DNA of 64,000 bases from Zoroaster sp. YZ-2022 (Eukaryota; Echinodermata; Asteroidea; Forcipulatida; Zoroasteridae): NCBI GenBank assembly GCA_029582265.1, contig CM055816.1, forward strand, positions 39,856,724 through 39,920,723, written 5' to 3'. The stretch's first letter is position 1. Every line of letters starts with the position of its first letter. Below, one piece after another: positions 22,878 to 33,921 of the stretch. The translations under genes were made by a program, and so were the position numbers. The notes under the pieces were generated by a model, which saw only the letters and a program-made list of their open reading frames with translations, was not told the DNA's origin and searched no databases.

Positions 22878-25129
22878 GACATCTCAGTGTTAGTGGTGCA
22901 ATTTAACGTATTAGTGCAACCCAAATTAAGAATCTCAATGGTCGAGTTATCTCACGGTCGATCACTACATGTACAATTCTGTGCTCAGTAACTTGTTATA
23001 TTAACTCCACCATTCACAAAATTACCATGTAGGAAGTCGTCTGGTTTTGTATATCAGTCAACTTTGCAAATGTTACCGAAATTAGAAAGTGTTTATAGGC
23101 CTACTAACGTTATCAACATGCAGGAGGTCCACTGTTTGGAAGTGCAACTGGGTGTCGATTGTTCGGCTATTAAGTTCACTGTGATTCAAGTTCCTTAATA
23201 CTAATGATACTGGCCTTGTGATACAATGATAGCCCTAACTAAGTCATTGTTTGTGGGCCGGGTCTAAACTATGCCTGTGATGATGATGGTTACGGTTGTT
23301 TTAATATAAGTATTTCCCAAAGTATTTCTTTGTCCGCTCACTTGCCCCAGTATGCAACTGCTTGGCACACACATGTAGGCATTTTGCTTTTGAAGATGGC
23401 GAAATAATCTTGATTTTGGCCGCCATCAGACGTTACAAAGGGTTTCCATAGGCTGCACCAGTGGTACTGGTTTTCCCAGATTTTTAATGATTCCTAATTT
23501 TTGAAATGTATTTATTTTTTTTGTTTCAGTTGAACTCATGTGCAAATTCATGCACCATGAACTCAAAAGTAAGTCATTATAGACCTACCTGGGTTATTTC
23601 AATGCTAACTCACCTAGGGGTTGGCAGTGACTGTCCTGTAATTTTAGATTTTTTCCAGAACACCTTTATGGGTAAAATGAACACAGAAAATTTTAGCTCC
23701 CAATTCCATAGCGTTTTCTGGATATTAACCCTTGAATTCAAAATGTGGTCCTAACAAGGGGAAATTATATAGGTGTGGTTGGAGAGGGGGTTCAAGGTTG
23801 AAAGCCTATGATCCAGGGGTGACAGGTTTTTAATCATAATTTTGGTGCAAAGGTTTGAAATGTAGGATATGTAGAACTGACTTGAACCAAATTACAAAAG
23901 GGTTTCTTAAGTTTGGCAGGGCGGTGCGTTGGGAAGGGGGCCTTATAATTACCAAAAATTCACTTTAATCACCAATCTTGAGTGCATGCCAAATTTGCTT
24001 CATGGATCAAGAGAAAGCTTATGGTGTACTGAATAGGATTTGAGCACTTAAAGAAAATAATACATGGTGCTAAGTCCATAAAGAAAGTAGGTAATTAGTA
24101 CTAATTACACGTTTAATCATAATGACGAGTGCAAGCATAAAACTAGTGTCAGTGTGTACCTTACCACGCTGGAACCAAATTTGCCTCTTAAGAAAGTTTC
24201 CGGTGGTGCGATCCATGCTTGAAAGGGTCAAAAGGTCACTTGGGGTCAAATTGGCACAATAATCATAACATTGAGTGCAGCTTTGAATCATGTTGGACAA
24301 TAGTCTATCACAGGCTAATCACTGATTACATGTACTTAAGAAAGATACATGGTGCAAAGTTCAATTAAGAAAAGGTATTTAATTAGTGCTAATTAACGTT
24401 TAATCATAATTACGAGTGCAAAGTATAAACCAGTGTGTACCTTACACTGTGCTATAACAAGATTTGTCACTTAGGAAATGTTTCTGGTGGTGCAATCCCT
24501 ACTTAAGAAAGACTATTACGTGATATGTTATATACCTTTGAAATGCACGAACAATGCTTTGAGGGAACAAAATATGGAAAACAATTGCTGTGACCGTAAA
24601 GTCTTATAGACGAATCCGACGAGGGGCCTGTCAAGGAAGGCGGCCATGCAGCTGGAGCCGTCGCATATCAACCTTTATCATCCTTGGAGACATTGGGTAG
24701 ACAAAGGGTTGGTGTGCAGTGGCCCCGGCTATAGCCGCCTTGAGCCTCGTCGGACTGTTCTCCCCATATACCTTGTCTGAATTGATGGTCTCTCTATTCA
24801 TCGTTCACATTGACACGTAAACTGTACCATTCGATTAATGAATGTGATTTCCTTTCTCAGTCCATTCATTTGTGTGGTGATCTCTGGCACATTTTCAAGC
24901 CTCCAGACACTGAATTTTTTCATGCTCAATGAATGAGTTCTTTCCTTGATCACCCACAGCCGGCGGACCGCACGAAACCTGAACGAGCCGCTGATGCCAC
25001 CCTCGAAGACACGGAATTTGACCCGATAAACAATGTCCAGTCTTGCCTCACAGAATTATTGTGCGTTAATTTAGTGTTCCTGGCAAAAAATTTAATCCCT
25101 GAAAATATAATTTCCAAGAAGTCAACAGT

Positions 25130-25607
25130 AAGTCACAATATGGACGAAACCATCGAGTCAAAGGACTGTGAAAGATATAAACGAGAATTGCAGAGAGAAA
25201 GAATACATCATCTACGATCCGGAAACAGCGTCGCCCAATTATCAGCGATGCTCTGAAGTCTACCTATTTCAAAAAAGGGAGCCTTCCTTCTTACTCAACG
25301 AATGGCAGAAACCAGCATGTGCATATAATTGCAGATCGACATCTCTACCTCAAGCCATCTGGGAAGTGTTTCCACTTCTACGTCACCGATAAGGTCGTGC
25401 ACAGAAGGCTTGCCCAAGAACTGGGAAAATAACCATGATGAGGCAAGACACGGTGATCTGTCTGCCGCGAAGAATTGACGAAGGTGGTGTGAACAACATG
25501 TCATCGTTCGGGCGGCCGATACTGATATTGCCGTCATTATGCATATCACAGTGAGAAGTTCGAAGCCAAGCTGTGGGATGGATGTCGGAACTGATACCGT
25601 TGGAAAA
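25130..25607 (+). pseudogene. PIN/FEN-like gene, copy 2, truncated by gap
   Basis: Aligns with 20500-20945. The same phrases are visible (KDCERYKRE, a Leu/Asn-rich FLLNEWQKP segment, LGHLG-type region, TDI motif region) but they are spread over several frames. It ends at the N run just after the LWMDVG-equivalent. It is non-functional as written; part of the damage may be consensus error. Confidence 0.6.
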
Positions 25608-26107
25608 NNNNNNNNNNNNNNNNNNNNNNNNNNNNNNNNNNNNNNNNNNNNNNNNNNNNNNNNNNNNNNNNNNNNNNNNNNNNNNNNNNNNNNNNNNNNN
25701 NNNNNNNNNNNNNNNNNNNNNNNNNNNNNNNNNNNNNNNNNNNNNNNNNNNNNNNNNNNNNNNNNNNNNNNNNNNNNNNNNNNNNNNNNNNNNNNNNNNN
25801 NNNNNNNNNNNNNNNNNNNNNNNNNNNNNNNNNNNNNNNNNNNNNNNNNNNNNNNNNNNNNNNNNNNNNNNNNNNNNNNNNNNNNNNNNNNNNNNNNNNN
25901 NNNNNNNNNNNNNNNNNNNNNNNNNNNNNNNNNNNNNNNNNNNNNNNNNNNNNNNNNNNNNNNNNNNNNNNNNNNNNNNNNNNNNNNNNNNNNNNNNNNN
26001 NNNNNNNNNNNNNNNNNNNNNNNNNNNNNNNNNNNNNNNNNNNNNNNNNNNNNNNNNNNNNNNNNNNNNNNNNNNNNNNNNNNNNNNNNNNNNNNNNNNN
26101 NNNNNNN
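25608..26107. other. Assembly gap (500 N)
   Basis: Exactly 500 undetermined bases, a conventional scaffold gap size. The true distance, and the missing C-terminal half of the copy 2 gene, are unknown. Confidence 0.99.
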
Positions 26108-26140
26108 TCTCCTAAAAGCATACATACATAGACCGTGTGA

Positions 26141-26421
26141 TTTGTGTTCTGATGGCTGAGTCGTCAGAGTGTGGGTTCGAAACCTTGCCGCGACCCTGGT
26201 GCTTGTGTCCTGAACAAGACACTTTACCATAATTGCTCCGAGGGCCAATTGAACCCAGCCACTGGGATGTACTAGACAGTGCATGCTTAGTGCCGGTCCC
26301 AAGCCCGGATAAATGGAGGGTTGCGTCAGGAAGGGCATCCGGCGTAAAACCTATGCCAAATCAAATATGCGGATCATGATCCTGTGGCGACTAACGGGAG
26401 CAGCCGAAAGAGGACAACAAC
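26141..26421 (+). mobile_element. tRNA-derived SINE, family B, with target duplication
   Basis: It is flanked by the 11-bp direct repeat AGACCGTGTGA (26130-26140 and 26422-26432). It lacks box A (5' truncated) but has box B-like GGTTCGAAACC and the body shared with the SINE at 16075-16410. Its 3' part (GGAAGGGCATCCGGCGTAAA, then GCGACTAACGGGAGCAGCCG) is a different tail, of a type common in fish and other aquatic genomes. Confidence 0.8.
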
Positions 26422-26432
26422 AGACCGTGTGA

Positions 26433-26772
26433 CAAAATTGTGTGTGTATTTGTATGCAGAGATTGCACACTTTGTACCTCTCCATATAACATCAGGAATG
26501 TTTTTAATATTTTCAGATGAATAAGATTTGAGACGTAATGTTAGTGCTTTTCCAAAACTCAATCAGAAGACTCAATCAAAGATTTTTTTTTTCTGCCGAT
26601 ATATCAAAATATCAGATTTGATGGTTTTTTGTCACAGACCAGTGTACATTTTGTGCCCGGCGCAGTTCAACCTTTGGGGCTGATCTATGAGATGTTATAG
26701 ATCACATCGTATATAAGAATCAAGAGATGTGTATAACAAAATAAATAAATAAATAAATAAACAAAATTAATA
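26433..26772. other. Spacer with AAAT microsatellite
   Basis: Non-coding. A short (AAAT)n tract lies at about 26741-26763, directly before the TA target site of the next transposon. Confidence 0.5.
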
Positions 26773-27837
26773 TAGGTTTTCCCGAACGATTTCGCAAAAT
26801 ATACCTTTGAAATTGTAAAACGTTAATTCAATTTCGCGCTGATTTTGGAAACGACGTGTAATCCGAGTTTCAATTTCGCAAAACTAGCATTCGAATCGAT
26901 TTATTATCATTCTAAAAAATGAATGTACATAACGTTTAATTTAAACGATTACAAATACGTGATTAGGCTCTCGGTTTGACGTATGCGTGGCCGATTATTA
27001 AGAATGTGCAATCTATTTCGGAGCAAATCTACTTGTCATTATGATACGGCCCGAATTAAATATTCTTTTTCATTTGTTATAATTCAAATGTGCAAATACT
27101 GAATTGAATTTAAATAAAATATATATGCCTATACAAGTCATAATGGCAGTTTTCATTCATTGATTAATTTATTTATTTTAAGCCTAATTGATTCCTAATG
27201 TCTTTGTTCTTAAAACAAATATTTTTCTGAGAAAATATAGGCACAACATGTTCAATTATATATATATAAGTAACAATGTAATTTTATCAATCAAAATAAT
27301 CTTGTACGCTTATTAATGTATATATTTGTGTAAGTGTGATATGCATATAACTTTGTGATAAGCCTTTTAATTATATATATAGTTAACAGCATTATTTTTG
27401 GTATTTGAGGGTCTCAAAGTATGAATCGTGATTCAAAGGACACGGCGACCACTATATGGACTATAATTCAACTTGATTGAATCATTAATTAAACAATAGG
27501 CCTATATTTTTTAGCCTATATATTGCTTTCTATGAAAAGAAGTCTGTATAAAATCGTCCTATATAAAATGTTAAAATTATATAGGTTTGTTTAATTTAAT
27601 GACCGATACCTCAATAATTAAACTAGATATAAAGAAAATGTGTAGGCGTATATTATATAATACAGGCCTAAACATTTTCTTTATATCTATTTTATAGCCT
27701 AATAGGCCTATTCAGTTTGGTGTGCATTGTAGCCTAAACATTGATATTTTGTTTTGATTGTTGAATTGTTTTGTAGGCTTTGTTTCGTAACATTATACAT
27801 AAATTCCCACACGTCCAATTCGCAATATCATAAATGT

Positions 27838-28083
27838 GACCATCCACCACGAACCAGGTGTAAAGTCCAGGCCCAATTCAGAGATTATTGATCAATAAAC
27901 TCAACAGAATTCAATGGGAAACAAAAGGATTTTCAAGAGGATTATTGATTATTTGAGTGCCTGTTTACCAAACAATTATCACATGTGATACATCATTTTA
28001 AAGCTTTTTTTTATAGATTTTTAACCAATTGAAAATTTTAATTTTTAATTGCGACTTTACACCTGGTTCGTCGTGGACGGTCT
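27838..28083. mobile_element. Nested MITE with 29-bp inverted ends
   Basis: The left end GACCATCCACCACGAACCAG and the right end complement (CTGGTTCGTCGTGGACGGTC) are inverted and continue through GTGTAAAGT. It is non-coding and inserted in the non-coding half of the larger transposon. Confidence 0.75.
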
Positions 28084-28299
28084 GAAATTTTCTTTGGTGT
28101 TGCTATCTACTGAAGATAACTTTTCTCCTTTGTTTATAAAATGTAATTTCAATACAAATGTGGTGAGTAAACATGATGAAGGAAGACATGCGCAACCATG
28201 GGACCAGTGACTTATTCTGAGTTCTTATTGGTCTTTAATCCGGGACTAGTTATATCATTATGGGATATGGAGAGTTTTATTGTTGATTTATTTCTTCTG

Positions 28300-29464
28300 C
28301 ATTTCCTAAAGTTCTCTATCCGTCAATCTCCTGTCTACCAATACATCTAGCCAGGTAGGTCTGAGAATGGTTGTACCACGTTGTGCATTTACAGGTGTCA
28401 CCTCTCCAATGTTAAGTGCAGCCACACTCCTGGAGAAGGCGAGATCTCCAGACTTGGAGTTGACGCCAGCTTGGGCTCGTGCGGCTTGGTCCCCAAATCT
28501 CTGCTGCCATTCAGGTAGCCCAAGCGCTTCACTCCTGCCTTGAAAGCTGAGTGCGCCATTTCCGTTGGGTTTAGAAATGGCGAGTAGGGGGCAACAGCTT
28601 GATGGTAAAATTGCCGGCATTAGGGGTAGTTGGAGCTCCGGATATGAGGACGAGCGTTATCATATATCAGAAATATTTGATCACCTGCGGGGAACATTCT
28701 ACCGCATTCTTGTACCGTTGTCGCCAAGAACTCCTCAAATGTCGCCCTCGTAACAGTCTCTGAAGATATTCTGTGAGCCACCAGTCCAACTTCACCAGAA
28801 ATGGCAAACGTTACATTGACTTGCTTGCCTCTCTGGCCATGGACAACACGTCGTGCTGGAACTCCACGAGGAGCGCGACCATAGGACCGCCGGGTCCATA
28901 TATTGTAGCCTGTCTCGTCAATGTACACGGTATGTGCAATGACACCGTGCTGCAGGAACCAGTTTGCAAAGACAACTCGTGCATCTAATATGCGTTGCTC
29001 ATTCCTCTGCTCTGGAACATCTTCCGCTAGTTTAAGAGTCATAAGCATACCATCTAGAGTTCTAGCGACGGTGCTAGTTGTCACGAAGGGCTTATTAGGG
29101 AGATCAGCTCGCAGTTGAGCATTGAGTTGACCCAAAGTCATCAGGGGTTATCATCTAGATATCGTTGAAGGGCATCTCTCATGTCGTCGTCAATCTTCCG
29201 ATTTATTGGTCCTCCTTTGGGCGGCTTGTTACGACGTCCATCTCGTAGATACAAACCAACGATTGATCTGGCCGTTGAGTGGTTGATGCCTAGCGTATCT
29301 GCCACCCTCCAGATAGTCAGCGTCATCAGCCTCAAAGGCATCGATGAGGCGATTTCGGTCAATGTCCGGTATTTGTCTGTATCTCCCTCTGACAGCCATA
29401 ATGGGATTTTAGGAGGCTTGATATGTGAAGTGCAAAATTTGGCTATATGATGCGAGCGTGGCAA
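28300..29464 (-). pseudogene. DDE transposase (IS630/Tc1/mariner), multiply frameshifted
   Basis: The N-terminal part has a helix-turn-helix-like segment ADTLGINHSTARSIV. It is followed by GQLNAQLRADLP, the first catalytic region YIDETGYNIWTRRSYGRAP, the second FLIYDNARPHI, and after further frame changes the third region PFLNPTEMAHSAFK. The spaced D, D, E residues are all visible, so the fold family is clear. At least four frame changes (two near 29310-29345, one near 29142, others near 28625 and 28590) break the gene. The longest open piece is 28620-29141. No functional product is expected. Confidence 0.85.
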
Positions 29465-29911
29465 ATGATGAGCAAAGACAGAACGATTTTCTTCAGCACA
29501 AGCTTTTATAGCTTATTATACAATACTTGGTATGATTCAAAAGACTAGAGCACCTGGTTTAGTTCCACTTCTGTTAACACATAAATGAATTGCAATGCTT
29601 GAGCAAACATTCATTTACGCGGGAAATCGGCTGCTCATTTAGCGAAATAGATTACTTATAAATGAAAAGGAAAACATGTTTGCGGATGTGCATTCGAATT
29701 CGCGCGTAAATGAATTATCAATATACTAAATTAAGTGCACATTCGCGAAATCGTACGCTGATTTTTATCGTTGGAAAGTACCTTTTTGGAAATAGAATTA
29801 TCACTTGCTAAATAGAAATCGGGATTGTGAATGTTCATTCGATTTCGCACGAAAATGAATGCATCTTTTACAAATTAATGTGCATATTTCCTGAAATCGT
29901 CCGGGAAAACC

Positions 29912-29949
<38 letters not shown>

Positions 29950-29950
<1 letters not shown>

Positions 29951-30264
29951 GCGACGTTTCAGCTTTTTTTCATTGTAGTGAATTATGCATTCAGTTTTGT
30001 CGAATACATTCCGACATAGAATTTACTTCTCCGAAGGACAAAAATTTGTAAATAATTTTCTTAATAATTATACTACAAATGATAAATCCTCAGACAAAAT
30101 TATTTTTTTAGGAATGTTTGATCATCATCAAGTTTACACCTAAAGCCATGTAAATAATTTTTATATGTTTTTTTAAGACTACCAATAGTGTATAGTCGCT
30201 TAAAAGTATTAACTGTATGGCGCGCCGTTTGTCAAATAATTATTTAGTCCATTTTAAGCATGAT
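29950..30264. other. AT-rich spacer, nothing recognised
   Basis: No exon, repeat family or RNA gene recognised between the transposon and the palindrome cluster. Confidence 0.35.
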
Positions 30265-30470
30265 TTTGCCATGGTTTGGCTCAATTATATGTAAACCATG
30301 GAGTTGTGTTCATGGCTGTTTGTATGGTTTACATACAATTCAAATAAAATGATAGTATATGGTTTATAGACCATGTAAAACTACTTGTATGTAATTTCAT
30401 GGTTTATAAACCATAAAGTTGTCGCAAAATGTTATTTTAATGGTATGTAAACCATAAAAACAACCATTAA
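30265..30470. repeat. Cluster of ATGGTTTA/TAAACCAT palindromic motifs
   Basis: ATGGTTTA, its complement, or close variants occur at about 30271, 30293, 30333, 30358-30373, 30402-30417 and 30441-30457. One is the perfect 16-bp palindrome ATGGTTTATAAACCAT. Several are spaced 25-45 bp apart. Confidence 0.6.
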
Positions 30471-30599
30471 CACAAATCTATTGTTTAATTGGTATAATTG
30501 TATAAATTTAAAAAAATGTAAAGGCTGTGCACAGCACATAATGATAATTTGAGTAATCCAAAAAATAATAATGCATCATTATTTTTTGATTATAACGCA

Positions 30600-31250
30600 A
30601 CATTTTGTACTTTGCAAAATATCTACATATTTACTCTAAAGTTTTTCTTGGATCAGTGTCTTCTAAGAGTGCAGTAAACACATGTGTTTACTTTAAAGCG
30701 TGCAGTACATTAAAAATAATCAAATTTTAAACTTTTAGAATCAATTGTTGTTGTTGCTCAGCTTAAGATTTTTAAACAAACTTAATAACATAATTAAGTA
30801 TTCACATTCAAATATCTAAACACATTTGTTGGTATGCAATTAAAACGATTAATTTTTACATTTTTTCTTATTATTAGTGAATTGTTTTATTCGAACATAA
30901 TCTAACTTTAATTTTGTTTGCTGAAAAATACACAATTTCAAGAATTTAAAAGCTGAGTGTAGCTCGACAATAATAACTTCAGTAATACACGTAAGATTAA
31001 ATATTTAATCTGGTACTATCTACATAACTTGACTTTATACACAATAATTTATGTTTTTGATGTGTTCTTCGATCAGTGTCTTCTCAGAGAGCAGCTACAG
31101 TGCACAGTCAGACTAAAGATAACAAATAAATCTGTACTATTTACCGTCATTTAACAAAAATTGCTATAATTACTCAAAGTTTCATTTTTTCTAACTTACA
31201 AAACAAGCATAGGCCCTACACATTCAAATATCTGAAACAGTTAAATAAGT
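30600..31250 (+). repeat. Diverged duplication of about 420 bp
   Basis: A block around 30650-30840 recurs at about 31065-31240. Shared phrases are GATCAGTGTCTTCT followed by AGAG and GCAG, and ACATTCAAATATCT. No coding potential is seen. Confidence 0.45.
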
Positions 31251-31622
31251 ATATTTTTTTCTTCTTTATTATTTTATTTGTTTTAAGTTTTGAAAACGTT
31301 TGATTTTCCCTGTATTTCATTTTTGAGTTGTTATTTGCAATATCAAATCTCTACTAGGATAAAAACAGAACACAGCCATTTTCTGAACAATTCATCGTAC
31401 ACAGTTTTGTATTTTACAAGACATTATGCACAGGTACTAATTTACTTTGAGGTGCATTTTCAAAGTAAAACTTTGAAATCTAAAATTTGAGGGCAAAATG
31501 GGGGTAAATAGAGATACAGTTCTGAAACCATGGCATCTGAAGAAAACATTTGGGGCGGGGTGGCACAACACAGAGGGAGGTGGAGGTCCATGACAGCCAA
31601 TCTGCTAAGAGCAGAGAACACC

Positions 31623-31624
<2 letters not shown>

Positions 31625-31656
<32 letters not shown>
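31625..31656. repeat. (GA)n microsatellite
   Basis: Sixteen GA units in an otherwise unremarkable spacer 3' of the fibrinogen-related gene. Confidence 0.95.
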
Positions 31657-31658
<2 letters not shown>

Positions 31659-31806
31659 ATGGTGTGACATCACATTCTCATGGCAACTGGTTCTAAAACA
31701 AAAAAAAAGGGGGGGGGGCTTCAGATGGCCAGCAATTTGTAACATGCATTGTGGAAGGATGAGGCACTTTGCCGAATCATGCATCTGCCACATGCCTACT
31801 TAATTC

Positions 31807-32793
31807 TTAGTCGTTTTCACGTATCTTCATGCTGCATGTTTGCAGAGAAACAGGATGTTGTTGGAAAGTGCTCCATCGAATACCTCTATTCCCCTCAGAT
31901 TGCCAATTTGGATAATATATGCTATTTAAATTACTATTTGTACAGGAGTTAAACCACCATGCTCCTCCACAATAGTGTGCACAATTGAACGTAAGCCATA
32001 AATCATTGTCATTATCCTTTGTTGTAAAGTTCATTCCGTTGTGATAGACAAGAGAGTCACCAGCTGTGCCAACATATCCACTTACAAATAGAGCGTACTT
32101 CTCCCCCTCAATTTTGAACTCTTTGTACTTCGCCCATGCCGTACCGCCATCTCGTCCATCTTTGAGATCCACCCTTAGCTCCCATGGTCCGTGTGAATCA
32201 TCAGAGATCAGACTCACCAAGTTATCATTACACAGCCAGAATTCCCCGGTGATATCACCAAAGCCTGACTTGTACTCACCCCGATTGAAGTCCACGCTAC
32301 CATCTTGTCTCCTCTGGAACACAATCCATCCCCCGCCATCCGTTACCATATCGCAGTAGACCAACAGACCCTGATGTAATCCATCTGGGTAGATCTTGTA
32401 GACACCACTTGCACAGTACCCGGCAACTAAGAGAATTTTGCAACTTCTGTAATGAACTTGTGAGCTGTTATCAGAGAGTGAGCAGAGAGGCGTGTCTTCA
32501 TCAGTATCAAAGTACACACTCCCTTGATCTTCAAATAAGTCTTCAGGATGTTCAGCCCTTGTAGCGGTGTTCAACTCACACAGTTTATTGTCTTTATAGA
32601 AGTTGAACGACTTACAATTCTTATCCAGGGTGCAGTCTACCCAGATAACATGATTACGTACAGTTTTGTTCTTGTACACAAAGTTCCCGAGGGCTCTGTT
32701 ATCTGCGCTTAGCAACTTTTGTTGCAGCCCACCACATTGACCTGCAAAGCTTGCCACTTGTGCTATCATCGGCGCAAGAAAAACTAAGATCAT
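31807..32793 (-). CDS. Secreted PAN/apple plus fibrinogen-like domain protein (fibrinogen-related)
   Basis: An intact single-exon frame of 328 codons. Residues 1-18 form a hydrophobic signal peptide. Residues 20-92 look like a PAN/apple domain (C20, C54, C60, C72; WVDCTLDKNCKSFNFYK). Residues 118-328 form a complete fibrinogen C-terminal domain: C118/C127 opening, CDMVTDGGGWIVFQRR at 147-162, FNRGEYKSGFGD, the calcium-site-like DNDND at 260-264, CAHYCGGAWWFNSC at 271-284 and GIRWSTF near the end. Proteins of this type are secreted lectin-like molecules, often linked to innate recognition of sugars in invertebrates; the actual ligand is unknown. The absence of introns suggests a retrocopy or a naturally intronless family member. 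The start is 21 bp from a transposon insertion (32822-35303) that now forms its upstream region. This is the best-supported functional gene in the window. Confidence 0.92.
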   Translation of the reverse strand: MILVFLAPMIAQVASFAGQCGGLQQKLLSADNRALGNFVYKNKTVRNHVIWVDCTLDKNCKSFNFYKDNKLCELNTATRAEHPEDLFEDQGSVYFDTDEDTPLCSLSDNSSQVHYRSCKILLVAGYCASGVYKIYPDGLHQGLLVYCDMVTDGGGWIVFQRRQDGSVDFNRGEYKSGFGDITGEFWLCNDNLVSLISDDSHGPWELRVDLKDGRDGGTAWAKYKEFKIEGEKYALFVSGYVGTAGDSLVYHNGMNFTTKDNDNDLWLTFNCAHYCGGAWWFNSCTNSNLNSIYYPNWQSEGNRGIRWSTFQQHPVSLQTCSMKIREND

Positions 32794-32821
32794 TTTGATA
32801 TGAAGAACCCACTTCCACGAT

Positions 32822-33871
32822 TAGGGCGGGGGGGGGGGGGGTATTAACCCAATTTTTTTTAGATGCCCCCCTCAAAATATGTACCAACCTATAAGAAACA
32901 AGGAAAAAATACTCAAAAAATCATTTGAGAGCGTTAACCCCCCTGTACATGCCCCCTGAAGATTTGTTTTTATGAAACGGCATGGCATCCTGACTTCTTG
33001 TGCAGATTACCTGTATACCGTCGTTGGGGCACCCGTCTATTTTGTTTGAAACACAGTGATAGGGAAGCAATGAAGAGAACATCACTTCAGCAATTAATTT
33101 AAAGTACTTTCTCATGTTTACCTATTGAAATTTTAGCATACTATTCCATGACAACCTTTCAATTGCCTTATGAAACAAAAATCTGATTAAAAGTAACATT
33201 TATATGAATAAAACACAGTGTTCCCGTGGGTTTATATGGATTGCAACTGAAGATTTTATTTCATTATTGTATCAAACTTATTTTATCCTGGAATAATATA
33301 AAATTTATATTTGCTTTTAACATTCTTCTAGAAAAGAATGAATTAATAAAATAGTATGAATGTAAAAAAGTAGTTATTGGCCTCAGTTATGTTTTGAACC
33401 TAGCAAGTTCTTTCTCAGAGAAAGAACCCGCTAGGTTTGAGATGTAAGGCCAGTAACTATTATTTTGCATTTATATACTATGCGTCCTTTAGGTTGGTAA
33501 CATTAACTAACATTAACAACATATTTCATGGCTTAGCAGGGATTTTGGATTGTATAATGCCAAAATGTATTTCTGTAAATGATACAGTAGATCTAATGCT
33601 CTTGAACAAGTTCTGCTAGTATGTAGATGTGAAGCATCATCTTTAGATATAGTAAGATTTGTGATGACTGATGACATATTGAAATAATCTCTTTTGAATA
33701 GTAAGGGTTCTGAGAAGAACCTTTGGTTAACTCAACATTTTAACATTTTCTATCGTGAGCGATAAAGCCTGAGGAATAATAGCATATTACGTAAGACTGG
33801 TAAGGTAGAATGCACACGGTAAGGGTGTGGCAGTCATTGATCGTTTTCAGCGCAGCTACATCGGACGTTTA

Positions 33872-33921
<50 letters not shown>

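Larger units (their letters stand above)
22229..25607 (+). repeat. Copy 2 of the duplicated segment, ends in assembly gap
   Basis: Collinear with 17589 onward but with very frequent one- to five-base indels. It is cut by the N run starting at 25608. It could be a diverged tandem paralogue, or an unmerged haplotype copy with poor consensus. Confidence 0.8.
26773..29913 (-). mobile_element. IS630/Tc1/mariner-type transposon, 3.1 kb, inactive
   Basis: The inverted ends TAGGTTTTCCCG-A/G-ACGATTTC lie between TA dinucleotides (26771-26772 and 29914-29915), the known target site of this superfamily. Subterminal GCGAAATCG-like motifs recur inside both ends. The transposase remnant is at 28300-29464. 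The 3' half (26773-28300) is AT-rich and non-coding. It carries a hairpin at about 27626-27690 and a nested 246-bp MITE at 27838-28083. A run of A follows the right end (29920-29946). Confidence 0.85.

Noticed and set aside
25539..26338. Long frames spanning the N run
   Set aside because: Their length is produced by undetermined bases.
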